64,000 bases of DNA from Paenibacillus sp. DMB5 (GTDB lineage Bacteria > Bacillota > Bacilli > Paenibacillales > Paenibacillaceae). Location: contig NZ_LRAC01000163.1 in NCBI RefSeq assembly GCF_001517085.1, positions 62,001-126,000 on the forward strand, in the 5' to 3' direction. This document shows, one piece after another, positions 43,651 through 52,311 of this stretch (the stretch's first letter is position 1; each line of letters begins with the position of its first letter). A program made the position numbers and the translations under genes. The notes under the pieces are model-generated. The model did no database searches, was not told the origin of the DNA, and saw only the letters and a program-made list of their open reading frames with translations.

Positions 43651-45267
43651 TTATTTGACCCGGAAGGTTTTGTATGAATATTTGTAGACCAGGAAAAGTG
43701 CAATGACCATATAAACAGCAGCAGCCAGAAGCACCAGCATCGCAAATTGTCCCGGGGCGCCCTTAAACTGCATACTGATTACTGCCACACCCATAATGAT
43801 GCTGTTGACTATGCTGAAAAACGGATTTTTCACATTTAATTCGGTGCTGTAGGGCTGAAAGATATAGTACATAAACAAATGGTGGACGGAGAAAAAGAGA
43901 GAAAGTCCCAGCACTGTCGCGCTGTAAATAAGCGAATCTGCTGCACTCCAGCTTTCAGCGGACAGGAAAATCAGCAGGTTCATTGCTATACAGATCGCCG
44001 CAGCCGGAATCAGATTAAGACCGCTGATCCGCAGCAGCCGGACGCGGAAATTGCTCAGAATAGCTGAGCGGTCACGATAAAAACCATAACGCAGCAGACT
44101 AAGGTCGCAGTTGAAGAACATCGCTTTGCAGACCAGCTCTCCAATTGAGGTAAAGTTCATCACGATGACAAACACAGGCAAAGCCCTGACCAAATAACTG
44201 GCCAGCCGGGAAGACAGCTCCGGTGCGACCAGCTGCAGCAGCAGTCCTATGGCAAAAAGCACGCCAATGATCATCAGCCGGCGCTGAATCGGCTGCACCA
44301 GAAACCGCCTGTGCCGGGAAAAGAAAATCGCATTCAAGTAAGCATAACCGCTCTTTCCGGCGAACTGCTCCGGCCGCAGCTGATCAGCCGAGAAATCCTG
44401 TTCCTTGGTTTCAACCTGCTTCAGATTGGCCTCTTTCATCATGCGTCCCATATCCAGCAGCGGGTCATCTATTTCGGTTACGGCATCTACCGCACTGCGG
44501 TACCTCGGGTATCTCGCAATATAAACGGCGGCAATGATTCCCGGCAGCAGCGCTGCCAGAACTGCAGGCAGACTGAACAGCACAGCATCCATGTCCAGCA
44601 GCGCACTGCCTGTATAGAGCGGCAGAAAAGCAAGCAGATATCCGGCTCCGATTACCGACCAGACCAGCACGTTCTGTTTAACGACTACAATCTCCTTACG
44701 GTCAAAAATACGCAAATGCACCGCTTCAGCGGCTGTACGCCAAAAGGTCAGCAGAAGTGCCAGCAGAAGCCCATGCCAGAGCGGAGCACCGTAGAGACCT
44801 GCAAACACCATCATCGCCGGCACAAAATAAATAAAAAAGCTTACGCCCCTGAGTCCCATCACCGCATGCATATACTTGTCGGCAGGCATGCGCATCAGCT
44901 TGACACAGATATACTTGTCGCGCTTAGGCTCCAGAATAACTGCGTTTGACACCGCGCTGACCCCAAAACTCAGCAGAAGCAGGATGTGCAGATATAAATT
45001 GTATTGCTGCGGCTGCGTCAGGTCACCGCCGGCAAGTGATACCGGCAGATAGATAATCAGACCCAGATAAGCAAATCTGGTCAGAAAGCCGTACAGAATC
45101 CGCAGGATAAGCGCTGCGATCGTGAAAGACTTTTTGAGCGTCCGGTTGGAATATACGTTATCTTTCATCAGGGTGCCCAGCCAGGGGATTCTCATGAAAT
45201 AGTACATGATCCGGTTGGCGCCGGATACACCCCGGATGTCCATAATCGTATTAAGTGTGCTAAGCAT
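43651..45267 (-). CDS. ABC transporter membrane protein, unknown substrate
   Basis: A 538-residue protein with about twelve predicted helices in two blocks, split by a hydrophilic stretch near residues 265-320. It has no recognised substrate-binding domain. Its start overlaps the ATPase stop by 8 bases, so the two are coupled, ATPase first. The pair resembles two-component exporters in which one large permease works with one ATPase, as in antibiotic or peptide export and some uncharacterised Paenibacillus transporters. I cannot assign a substrate. Confidence 0.75.
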   Translation of the reverse strand: MLSTLNTIMDIRGVSGANRIMYYFMRIPWLGTLMKDNVYSNRTLKKSFTIAALILRILYGFLTRFAYLGLIIYLPVSLAGGDLTQPQQYNLYLHILLLLSFGVSAVSNAVILEPKRDKYICVKLMRMPADKYMHAVMGLRGVSFFIYFVPAMMVFAGLYGAPLWHGLLLALLLTFWRTAAEAVHLRIFDRKEIVVVKQNVLVWSVIGAGYLLAFLPLYTGSALLDMDAVLFSLPAVLAALLPGIIAAVYIARYPRYRSAVDAVTEIDDPLLDMGRMMKEANLKQVETKEQDFSADQLRPEQFAGKSGYAYLNAIFFSRHRRFLVQPIQRRLMIIGVLFAIGLLLQLVAPELSSRLASYLVRALPVFVIVMNFTSIGELVCKAMFFNCDLSLLRYGFYRDRSAILSNFRVRLLRISGLNLIPAAAICIAMNLLIFLSAESWSAADSLIYSATVLGLSLFFSVHHLFMYYIFQPYSTELNVKNPFFSIVNSIIMGVAVISMQFKGAPGQFAMLVLLAAAVYMVIALFLVYKYSYKTFRVK

Positions 45268-45970
45268 GGCTGTTCCCGTCCTTCAGCAGCGCGATAATCT
45301 TCTCCTCAAATTCCGGGCTGCGCAGCAGGTCTGCCGGGATTTCCTGAAGGATACCGTTGTTCAGAATGACCAGCTCATCACACAGGTCTGCGGCAAGCTG
45401 CAGAATATGAGTAGAGAAAATAATAATATGATCCTGCTTCATCTCCCGCAGCAGCTTCTTGATCTCAAGCGCCACAACGACATCGAACGAGGTCAGCGGC
45501 TCGTCCAGCAGAATCAGCGGCGGCCGGGTGATAATGAAGCACAGCATCTGGATTTTGTTCTTCATCCCGTGGGAATAGCCTTTAATCAGCCTGTGGCGGT
45601 CCTCTTCCTCAAAAGAGATAATATTAAAATAATCCTCGACAGTCCGTCCGGGCTGAATTTTATCCCGGTTGATGTCCATATAGAATTTCACAAACTCATA
45701 ACCGGTCAGAAACTCCGGCAGAATCGGCAGGGAGAAGACATATCCGATCTCATTTTCGGTGAGCGGCAGACTGACCTCATTCCTCTTAAGGAAGGCCCCG
45801 CCGCTGTCCATCCGGACCTCACCGCTCAGACAGTTGAACAGTGAGGTTTTACCTGCCCCGTTACGGCCCAGGAGGCCATATATTTTTCCTTTTTCAAATG
45901 TGAAATCGACGCCTTTCAGCACTTGTTTATCGTTGTAGCTTTTCCTGATGTTGTCCAGTATGAGCTCCAT
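45260..45970 (-). CDS. ABC transporter ATPase
   Basis: A 236-residue cytoplasmic nucleotide-binding subunit. Walker A is GLLGRNGAGKTSLFNCLSGE, the signature region is YSHGMKNKIQMLC (a divergent LSGGQ, as in CcmA/YxlF-like exporters), Walker B is LILLDEPLTSFDVV and the H-loop is IIFSTHILQLAADLCDE. GGGGGAGAA precedes the ATG. It is coupled to the downstream permease by an 8-base overlap. Confidence 0.9.
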   Translation of the reverse strand: MELILDNIRKSYNDKQVLKGVDFTFEKGKIYGLLGRNGAGKTSLFNCLSGEVRMDSGGAFLKRNEVSLPLTENEIGYVFSLPILPEFLTGYEFVKFYMDINRDKIQPGRTVEDYFNIISFEEEDRHRLIKGYSHGMKNKIQMLCFIITRPPLILLDEPLTSFDVVVALEIKKLLREMKQDHIIIFSTHILQLAADLCDELVILNNGILQEIPADLLRSPEFEEKIIALLKDGNSHA

Positions 45971-46002
45971 TCCGTTCTCCCCCAGTCGGTACCGCTATCA
46001 AG

Positions 46003-46040
46003 AAATCAGCACGTCTTCCCGGATTAGAGACGTGCTGATT
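46003..46040. terminator. Terminator-like hairpin after floT
   Basis: The 13-bp arms AATCAGCACGTCT/AGACGTGCTGATT lie between floT and the ABC ATPase gene. A second 10-bp hairpin, CTTCACAGGC/GCCTGTGAAG, is at 46088-46110, directly after the floT stop. Neither has a long T-run, so termination strength is uncertain. Confidence 0.6.
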
Positions 46041-46111
46041 CCTGAATGCTGTCATGCGTGAAAAGCTTGCACAGTCTGGTATGATCCCTTCACAGGCAGA
46101 GCCTGTGAAGC

Positions 46112-47641
46112 TTACTCCTTATGCTCTTTAACTGCTGCGGGGCTGGCCGGCACCACTTGAACCGGGCTTCCCCCCGATGCCGGTACGGATTTCTGGGTCA
46201 GCCCTTTGATCAGCGCCTCTACATCAATGCCGGAGACGCTCTTGAGCATTTCCGGTGCCGTGGACATCAGCTGGGTCACATAATTGCTGACCCGGGCAGC
46301 CCCTTCGCCATTGCCGGTATCGACAACAGTGAGCTTGTCGATGGAAGCGATCGGCTCGGCAACCTTGCCGGCCAGCTCAGGCAGCATCTTGACGATGATG
46401 TCGAGCACCGCCGCTTCGCCGAATTTCTGGAATGCCTCGGCCAGCTTCTCCTTGGCTTCCGCTTCGGCAAGACCGCGCGCCCGGATAACTTCGGCTTCCG
46501 CTTTACCTTTGGCCAGCTCGGCATCGGCCATCGCCTGGCCTTCAAGCCGCTTCTGCTCCGAGGTCGCCTGCGCCTGCTTCTCGATGCTGTACTGCAGGGC
46601 GTCCGCTTCGCGCATCCGTCTCGCTTTATCTGCTTCTGCCGCCTGCTCTACAGCGTAGCGGTCAGCTTCCGCTTTCTTCTTCACTTCGGCATCATACTGC
46701 TTCTCACGGACCTGGATCTCTTTGGCCTGGAGGTCGATTTCGCGCTCCTTGCGGACCAGCTCAACCTTCATCTGCTCCTCGACCACCGTCTGCTTGGCCC
46801 GGGCTTCCTGAATGTGATACGCCTGGTCGGCTTCCGCCTTGGCTGTATCCTGATCGCGCTTAAACGCGGCAACCTTCAGCTGATTGTCCTTGGACGCTTC
46901 GGCAATGTTCGTATCACGCAGCAGCTCCGCCTTCTGCCCCTGCTCCTCGGCATTGGCCTTCTGAATCCGCGCATCCCGCATCGCTTCGGCTTCGGCAATT
47001 TCCGCATCGCGCTTCACTGCCGCAATCCGCGGTTTCCCGAGCGCTTCCAGATATCCGTGCTTGTCACGCACATCCTTGATCGTGAATGAAACGATCTGCA
47101 GCCCCATTTTCTTCAGATCACGCGCTGCAACTCCTTGTACCTCCTGGGCAAACCGGTCACGGTTACGGTATACCTCTTCAACGGTCATCGAGCCGAGAAT
47201 GGCCCGCAGATGGCCCTCCAGCACTTCCTGGGCCTCACTCTTGAGTGCTTCAATCGGCTTGCCCATGAACTGCTCGGCGGCCGTCGCGACATCCTCGGTC
47301 GAGCTGCCGACCTTGATAATCGCCACACCGTCCGCAATAACCGGAACGCCTTGCTCCGTATACACTTCAGGCGTTGTTACATCAAGCTTGTGGGAGAGCA
47401 ACGACATGAATTCGGCCTTCTGGAACACAGGCAGGATAAAGGCGCCGCCGCCGCGTACAATCTTGATCTTGCGGCCGGAGCCGTCATCGGAAATGTGATT
47501 TTTGCCGAGGAATGAACCGGTAACAATCATCCCTTCATCCGGTCCGACTGTCTTATAGCGGGCCCAGAACGCAATCCCCAGAACGAACAGCACAGCTACA
47601 ACTACTGCAGGAATAAACAAATAATCAGGTACACCGAACAT
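46112..47641 (-). CDS. floT: Flotillin FloT
   Basis: A 509-residue scaffold of functional membrane microdomains. An N-terminal membrane hairpin/helix (about 5-28) is followed by the SPFH/PHB domain (about 30-220, with SMTVEEVYRNRDRFAQEV). A long Ala/Glu/Lys-rich flotillin coiled coil follows (about 220-400, repeated EAEAxxxA, RARGLAEAEAKEKLAEAF). The C-terminal segment (SNYVTQLMSTAPEMLKSV) completes the family pattern. The start overlaps the yuaF stop (TAATG). In B. subtilis yuaF-floT-yuaI is sigma-W controlled and protects the envelope; the promoter below supports the same here. Confidence 0.95.
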   Translation of the reverse strand: MFGVPDYLFIPAVVVAVLFVLGIAFWARYKTVGPDEGMIVTGSFLGKNHISDDGSGRKIKIVRGGGAFILPVFQKAEFMSLLSHKLDVTTPEVYTEQGVPVIADGVAIIKVGSSTEDVATAAEQFMGKPIEALKSEAQEVLEGHLRAILGSMTVEEVYRNRDRFAQEVQGVAARDLKKMGLQIVSFTIKDVRDKHGYLEALGKPRIAAVKRDAEIAEAEAMRDARIQKANAEEQGQKAELLRDTNIAEASKDNQLKVAAFKRDQDTAKAEADQAYHIQEARAKQTVVEEQMKVELVRKEREIDLQAKEIQVREKQYDAEVKKKAEADRYAVEQAAEADKARRMREADALQYSIEKQAQATSEQKRLEGQAMADAELAKGKAEAEVIRARGLAEAEAKEKLAEAFQKFGEAAVLDIIVKMLPELAGKVAEPIASIDKLTVVDTGNGEGAARVSNYVTQLMSTAPEMLKSVSGIDVEALIKGLTQKSVPASGGSPVQVVPASPAAVKEHKE

Positions 47642-48177
47642 TACACATCCGCTCCTTTTCTCTCTTCAAATTCAGATACCAGCGCGACGCCTTCCCTTAC
47701 TTCAATCACTACCACCTTGCTGCCGGCAGGCAGGGACATCTGTTCAAAGCTCGCTGCCGTATGCAGGCTGTTGCCTGCGCCGAACTTCACCATCACTTCG
47801 CCGTAGCCTGCCGCGGGAACCGGAACGGTAATTTCTCCGATCCTGCCGGGCAGATCCTGCATCGAGAAGCCAGTGGACACCTCGCTTTTATCCATAGGCT
47901 TGATGACTGCAAGGAACAGGAGTACTGCCATAAAGGCTGCTATCAGCAGGGACAAGGCAAGAATTGCGCCGTCTTCCAGCCCGCTGTAGCGTGTCAGCAG
48001 AACACCAGCCCCCCCGAAGACGGTGATGCCGCCTGCGAGTACCGTAGGGTTCAGAAAATCAAATGAAACGATATCAAATAACCCGTGCAGGGCATTCCCG
48101 ATCAGATCCCCCACCAGCACACTAACCACCGCAAAAATTACGCCCAGCGCCAAACAGCCCAAGTATAGCGTTTGCAT
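47641..48177 (-). CDS. yuaF: NfeD-family membrane protein YuaF
   Basis: The 178-residue partner of flotillin. Three or four N-terminal helices (about 5-105) precede a C-terminal NfeD OB-fold (about 110-178: GRIGEITVPVPAAGYGEVMV ... GSKVVVIEVREGVALVSEF). GGGAGGAGA precedes the ATG. It is the first gene of a two-gene operon with floT. B. subtilis YuaF lies in the same operon and colocalises with flotillin. Confidence 0.9.
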   Translation of the reverse strand: MQTLYLGCLALGVIFAVVSVLVGDLIGNALHGLFDIVSFDFLNPTVLAGGITVFGGAGVLLTRYSGLEDGAILALSLLIAAFMAVLLFLAVIKPMDKSEVSTGFSMQDLPGRIGEITVPVPAAGYGEVMVKFGAGNSLHTAASFEQMSLPAGSKVVVIEVREGVALVSEFEERKGADV

Positions 48178-48223
48178 AATTTTCTCCTCCCGTCATGTAG
48201 TTACGGACTGTCATACCAATATA

Positions 48224-48250
48224 AACGCACAAAGCATGTCCTTGGTTTCA
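48224..48250 (-). promoter_or_regulatory. Sigma-W-type (ECF) promoter of yuaF-floT
   Basis: The minus strand reads TGAAAC (48245-48250), a 17-base spacer, then CGTT (48224-48227), about 46 bases upstream of yuaF. TGAAAC-N16/17-CGT is the sigma-W consensus and agrees with sigma-W control of the B. subtilis orthologues. Confidence 0.7.
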
Positions 48251-48378
48251 CATACTTGGATTTTTATCTCATTAATGGTTCATGTAAGCGTGCGCCCTGA
48301 TGTCATCCGCCTGTCTCTATGATACACTTATAGGAGCGTGAATCGGAACTTTTTTACAATAAAGAAGGGGAAATGGCG

Positions 48379-49260
48379 ATGAGAAATCAGCAGGAAATGA
48401 TGAGTCTGATTGTGGAAACCGCAGCTGCGGATGAGCGTATCCGGGCAGTCTATATGAACGGTTCGAGAACAAACGTGAATGCGCCGAAGGATATTTTTCA
48501 GGATTACGATATTGTATACGTGGTAACAGAGACGGAATCTTTTCTAAAGGACAGGGGCTGGACCGGCAGATTCGGTGAACTGCTGATTATGCAGGAGCCG
48601 GACCAAAATGACTGGTTTCCCGGCAGTGTAATCGATGTCAGCCGCAGATACGCTTACCTGATGCTCTTCCGTGACGGCAACCGTATCGATCTTACCCTGC
48701 TCTCCAGAGATGCCGTATCGGACGAATACCTTGCTGATAAGCTCACCGTTCCTCTGCTGGATAAGGACGGCATTCTGCCTCCGGCTGAGGCGCCAACCGA
48801 TATGGATTACTGGGTAAAAAGACCATCGGAAGCGCGTTACCTGGGTTCCTGTAATGAATTCTGGTGGTGTCTGCAAAATGTGGCCAAAGGCCTCTGGCGC
48901 GACGAGCTGCCCTATGCCAAGCACATGTTCGAGCATTATGTAAGGGATGAGCTGGATACCATGATCTCCTGGTGGATCGGCACCCGGCATGATTTCAGCA
49001 TTTCCGCAGGTAAAATGGGCAAATACTTCAAACGCCTGCTTCCGCCGCAGTACTGGGAAATGTATGAACAGACTTATTCTGACGGCAATCCCGACCATTT
49101 CTGGGATGCTGTATTTACTGCCTGCGGGCTGTTCCGGACACTCGCCGCAGAGGTGGCAGCGAAGCTGTCCTATACTTATCCTGATCATGAGGACAGGAAT
49201 ATGACGGCTTACCTGCAGCAGGTCAGGGAATTGCCGGCGGATGCCGAAGACATCTGGTAA
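48379..49260 (+). CDS. Aminoglycoside 6-adenylyltransferase-like protein (AadK/AadE family)
   Basis: A chromosomal ANT(6)-type nucleotidyltransferase of 293 residues, which would adenylylate streptomycin. The N-terminal nucleotidyltransferase fold shows YMNGSRTNVNAPKDIFQDYD with the metal-binding acids (DYD), and a third acid in RIDLTLL. The C-terminal helical domain has the family's SCNEFWWCLQNVAKGLWRDE and YAKHMFE. ATG 48379 is 8 bases after GAAGGGG; the ATG at 48373 is too close. It resembles the intrinsic AadK of Bacillus rather than a mobile cassette, and no mobile DNA is nearby. Resistance is not shown by sequence alone. Confidence 0.88.
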   Translation: MRNQQEMMSLIVETAAADERIRAVYMNGSRTNVNAPKDIFQDYDIVYVVTETESFLKDRGWTGRFGELLIMQEPDQNDWFPGSVIDVSRRYAYLMLFRDGNRIDLTLLSRDAVSDEYLADKLTVPLLDKDGILPPAEAPTDMDYWVKRPSEARYLGSCNEFWWCLQNVAKGLWRDELPYAKHMFEHYVRDELDTMISWWIGTRHDFSISAGKMGKYFKRLLPPQYWEMYEQTYSDGNPDHFWDAVFTACGLFRTLAAEVAAKLSYTYPDHEDRNMTAYLQQVRELPADAEDIW

Positions 49261-49278
49261 TATCTTATAGCGCAATAA

Positions 49279-49326
49279 ACAAGGGGTGTCCCTGGCCATT
49301 GATACGGCCAGGGGACACCCCTTTTC
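49279..49326. terminator. Strong terminator after the ANT(6)-like gene
   Basis: AAGGGGTGTCCCTGGCC pairs with GGCCAGGGGACACCCCTT (one bulge), then TTTT. It may also serve the convergent alcohol dehydrogenase gene. Confidence 0.88.
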
Positions 49327-49357
49327 ACTGACAAATGCAAGAGAGTTAAGACAGCTC

Positions 49358-50521
49358 TTACAGTGACATCTTATAAATTTCTACAACATCCTCACGGTCC
49401 AGCTTGCGGAAGTTGCCGAACGGCCCGAAGCGGACCGCCTTGTCGGCCATGCTGCCGATTTCACTGTCGTCGATGTCGTAATCGCCGAGCGTCTTCGGTG
49501 CGCCGATGGAATCCCAGAAGCTGCGGAGTGCTTCAATGCCCTCAAGTCCGGCTTCCTCGTCGGTTTTGCCGGAAGCATCCACTCCGAATACATTTACGGC
49601 AAGCTGGCGGAAGCGGGCAGGGTTGGTGCTGAGGTTATATTTCATCCACTGCGGGAACAGGATCGCCAGACCGCCGCCATGCGGGATGTCATAAACGGCG
49701 GATACAGCATGCTCGATATTGTGCGTGGCCCAGTCTCCGGCGAAGCCCATGCTGACCATGCCGTTCAGCGCCATCGTACCACAGTACATAATCGTCTCAC
49801 GCAGCTCATAATTCTCCAGATCCTCGATCAGCTTCGGAGCCGCTTCGATGACGGTGCGCAGCAGCGCTTCGCAGAAGCCGTCCTGCAGCGGCGTGTTGGT
49901 GTCGGTGTGGAAGTAATGCTCAAGGGTATGGGACATGATGTCCACCATCCCGTATACTGTCTGGTCGCGCGGCAGGGAGAAGGTGTTCACAGGATCAAGA
50001 ATCGAGAATGCCGGATAGGCGTGAACGCTGCCCCAGCCCATTTTTTCCTTGGTAACTTCGTTGGTGATTACCGAGCCGTTGTTCATTTCCGAGCCCGTTG
50101 CTGCCATAGTCAGCACTGTACCCAGGGGAAGGGCATCCTGCGGAGCCGCCTTGCGCTCCACGAAATCCCACATATCCCCGTCGTACTTTGCCCCGACAGC
50201 TACAGCCTTGGCGCAGTCCAGCACACTTCCGCCGCCCACAGCAAGAATAAGCTCAATGTTGTGCTCGCGGCACAGCTCCACGCCTTTATGTACAGTCGTC
50301 AGACGCGGATTAGGCTCAACACCGGCCAGCTCTGTAACAACAGCACCGGCTGCGCTCAGCTCGGCAAGCACATTATCATAAAGACCGCTGCGCTTGATGC
50401 TGCCGCCCCCGTACATCAGCAGGACATTCTTGCCGTACTTCGGCACTTCCGTCCGCAGTGCCTGCAGCGTACCTTGTCCAAAAATCAGTTTGGTCGGATT
50501 ATAAAATTCAAACTTGCGCAT
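49358..50521 (-). CDS. Iron-containing alcohol dehydrogenase (YugJ/BdhA-like)
   Basis: A 387-residue class III alcohol dehydrogenase, probably NAD(P)H-dependent butanol or aldehyde reduction. The N-terminal nucleotide fold has MYGGGSIKRSG and the phosphate loop AVGGGSVLDCAKAVA. Iron ligands are the Asp/His cluster VDIMSHTLEHYF and the His in DIPHGGGLAILFP; TMAATGSEMNNGSVI is the family signature. GGAGG precedes the ATG. It is a single gene. Substrate is inferred from the family only. Confidence 0.92.
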   Translation of the reverse strand: MRKFEFYNPTKLIFGQGTLQALRTEVPKYGKNVLLMYGGGSIKRSGLYDNVLAELSAAGAVVTELAGVEPNPRLTTVHKGVELCREHNIELILAVGGGSVLDCAKAVAVGAKYDGDMWDFVERKAAPQDALPLGTVLTMAATGSEMNNGSVITNEVTKEKMGWGSVHAYPAFSILDPVNTFSLPRDQTVYGMVDIMSHTLEHYFHTDTNTPLQDGFCEALLRTVIEAAPKLIEDLENYELRETIMYCGTMALNGMVSMGFAGDWATHNIEHAVSAVYDIPHGGGLAILFPQWMKYNLSTNPARFRQLAVNVFGVDASGKTDEEAGLEGIEALRSFWDSIGAPKTLGDYDIDDSEIGSMADKAVRFGPFGNFRKLDREDVVEIYKMSL

Positions 50522-50637
50522 ATGTCTTAACCTCCATTAATTTAATTCAAATATAGGATGCAGGATTATATTATAGACCTCCGGCGGGCCGCATACAAAT
50601 CCGGACTGGAATCTTTTCTCTTCCGGTACAGGATAAA

Positions 50638-50671
50638 GAAATGCCCCGCGCCATCAGAGGCCGGGACATTC
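50638..50671 (-). terminator. Terminator of the gal operon
   Basis: On the minus strand AATGTCCCG pairs with CGGGGCATT and is followed by TCTTT, just after the galT stop. Confidence 0.65.
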
Positions 50672-50685
50672 CGGTATGCTTGTAT

Positions 50686-52266
50686 TTATTGTGCACCAAA
50701 GCTCTGAACGAACCGGCGGAATGCTGCCTGGCCTTCCGGTGTCCGTTTGTACACTCCGGCATGCTCCAGAATATGTGTGAACTTGATGCCCACCTCGTTC
50801 TGGACTGTTTTGACTGCTTCTTCACGGGCAAGCCCTGTGCCGAAACGTTCCACCAGCTCGTCAATCCAGAAGGCGTGCAGCGCCAGCGCATGCCCTTCCT
50901 CTGTCTTGACCGCCTCAAGCAGCGCCTGATCTCCGGCCAGGATACCGGCCACAGCGTCAAGCTCTTCCTTCAGGCGTCCAGGAAGAATCGCCAGACCCAT
51001 AACCTCAATCAGGCCGATATTCTCCTTCTTGATATGGTGCATCTCACGGTGCGGATGGAAGATTCCTTCCGGATACTCCTCGCTGGTCCGGTTGTTGCGC
51101 AGCACCAGATCCATCTCGAAGCCGCCGTCTTCCGACCGGCGCACGATCGGTGTAACCGTGTTGTGCGGTGTCTGTACGCCTTCAACGTCGCTGAATGCCA
51201 GTACATCGGCTTCAGGATCGCTGTAGCCCTTCCAGGCCTCATACAGCGCGTTTCCGCATTCCAGCAGCACGGCCGGATCATTGCCGCCAAGACGCAGCAC
51301 GGACATCGGCCATTTCACGATGCTCAGGCTAACGCCGGGATAAGCAGGATGAGTGTAGCTGTCCTCCTTAGGCGCTTTCTGGATCGGGAATGTATGCCGT
51401 CCGCCTTGGAAATGATCGTGGGTCAGGATGGACCCGCCGACAATCGGCAGATCGGCATTGGAGCCGATGAAATAATGCGGGAACGACTCTACAAAAGAGA
51501 GCAGCCGCTTCAGCGTATCCTTCGTCAGCTTCATCGGCACATGATCGTGATGGAACACGATGCAGTGCTCGTTGTAGTACACGTACGGCGAGTACTGGAA
51601 GAACCATTTCTCGTTATTCAGCTCGAGCGGAATAATGCGCAGGTTCTGGCGCGGCGGATGGTTGACCCGGCCGGCATAGCCGACATTCTCGCGGCAGAGC
51701 TGGCATTTCGGATAAACCGGCGGCGGAAGCAGCCGGGCCATCGCGATTTCCTTCGGACTTTTCTCCGGCTTGGACAGGTTGATCGTCATCTCGATATCGC
51801 CGTATGGCGAATCCTGAAGCCAATAGACGTTCTTGGCGACACGGTCCATCCGGATATAATTGGAATCAATGCTGAGCTTGTAGAAGCGGTCAGTAGCTGC
51901 TGCAATTCCCTGCTCAGCGGCAAGGCTCTTGAACTCGGCATTGACCTCAGACGGCCGGGCCATCAGCAGACCCATAATTTTGGCATCCAGCAGGTCGCGG
52001 TACGTGTCGGTGTTCTCAGGAATGAGGCCGATCGAGAAGCCGTAGTCAATCAGTGCATCAAGCAGAGTCTGCGGACTTTCCAGCGGAGCTTCATTGAATG
52101 CTCCGGCATACGGCTCGCTGAAGCCAAACTGGTCCAGCAGCTCGTTGCGGCTGTAATCCACATCCGCCGGCTGGATCAGCTGCTGGTGCTGTGCGAACAG
52201 GACAAGCTGTTCGATGGCATACAGAGCCTTCTCTGCGGCGGGAGCGGCAGTATTATCGTTAGACAT
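50686..52266 (-). CDS. galT: UDP-glucose-hexose-1-phosphate uridylyltransferase (class II GalT)
   Basis: The second Leloir step, exchanging UMP between UDP-glucose and galactose-1-phosphate. At 526 residues it is the long Firmicutes (class II) form. Recognisable segments include CQLCRENVGYAGRVNHPPRQ, the catalytic-region histidines in YVYYNEHCIVFHHDHVPMKL, SNADLPIVGGSILTHDHFQG and FHPHREMHHIKKENIGLIEV. GGAGAG precedes the ATG. It follows galE by 45 bases in galK-galE-galT. Confidence 0.95.
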   Translation of the reverse strand: MSNDNTAAPAAEKALYAIEQLVLFAQHQQLIQPADVDYSRNELLDQFGFSEPYAGAFNEAPLESPQTLLDALIDYGFSIGLIPENTDTYRDLLDAKIMGLLMARPSEVNAEFKSLAAEQGIAAATDRFYKLSIDSNYIRMDRVAKNVYWLQDSPYGDIEMTINLSKPEKSPKEIAMARLLPPPVYPKCQLCRENVGYAGRVNHPPRQNLRIIPLELNNEKWFFQYSPYVYYNEHCIVFHHDHVPMKLTKDTLKRLLSFVESFPHYFIGSNADLPIVGGSILTHDHFQGGRHTFPIQKAPKEDSYTHPAYPGVSLSIVKWPMSVLRLGGNDPAVLLECGNALYEAWKGYSDPEADVLAFSDVEGVQTPHNTVTPIVRRSEDGGFEMDLVLRNNRTSEEYPEGIFHPHREMHHIKKENIGLIEVMGLAILPGRLKEELDAVAGILAGDQALLEAVKTEEGHALALHAFWIDELVERFGTGLAREEAVKTVQNEVGIKFTHILEHAGVYKRTPEGQAAFRRFVQSFGAQ

Positions 52267-52311
52267 GTTAACTCTCCATTCTCCTTATTCAGGTGTAGCC
52301 TCTTGTCTGTA

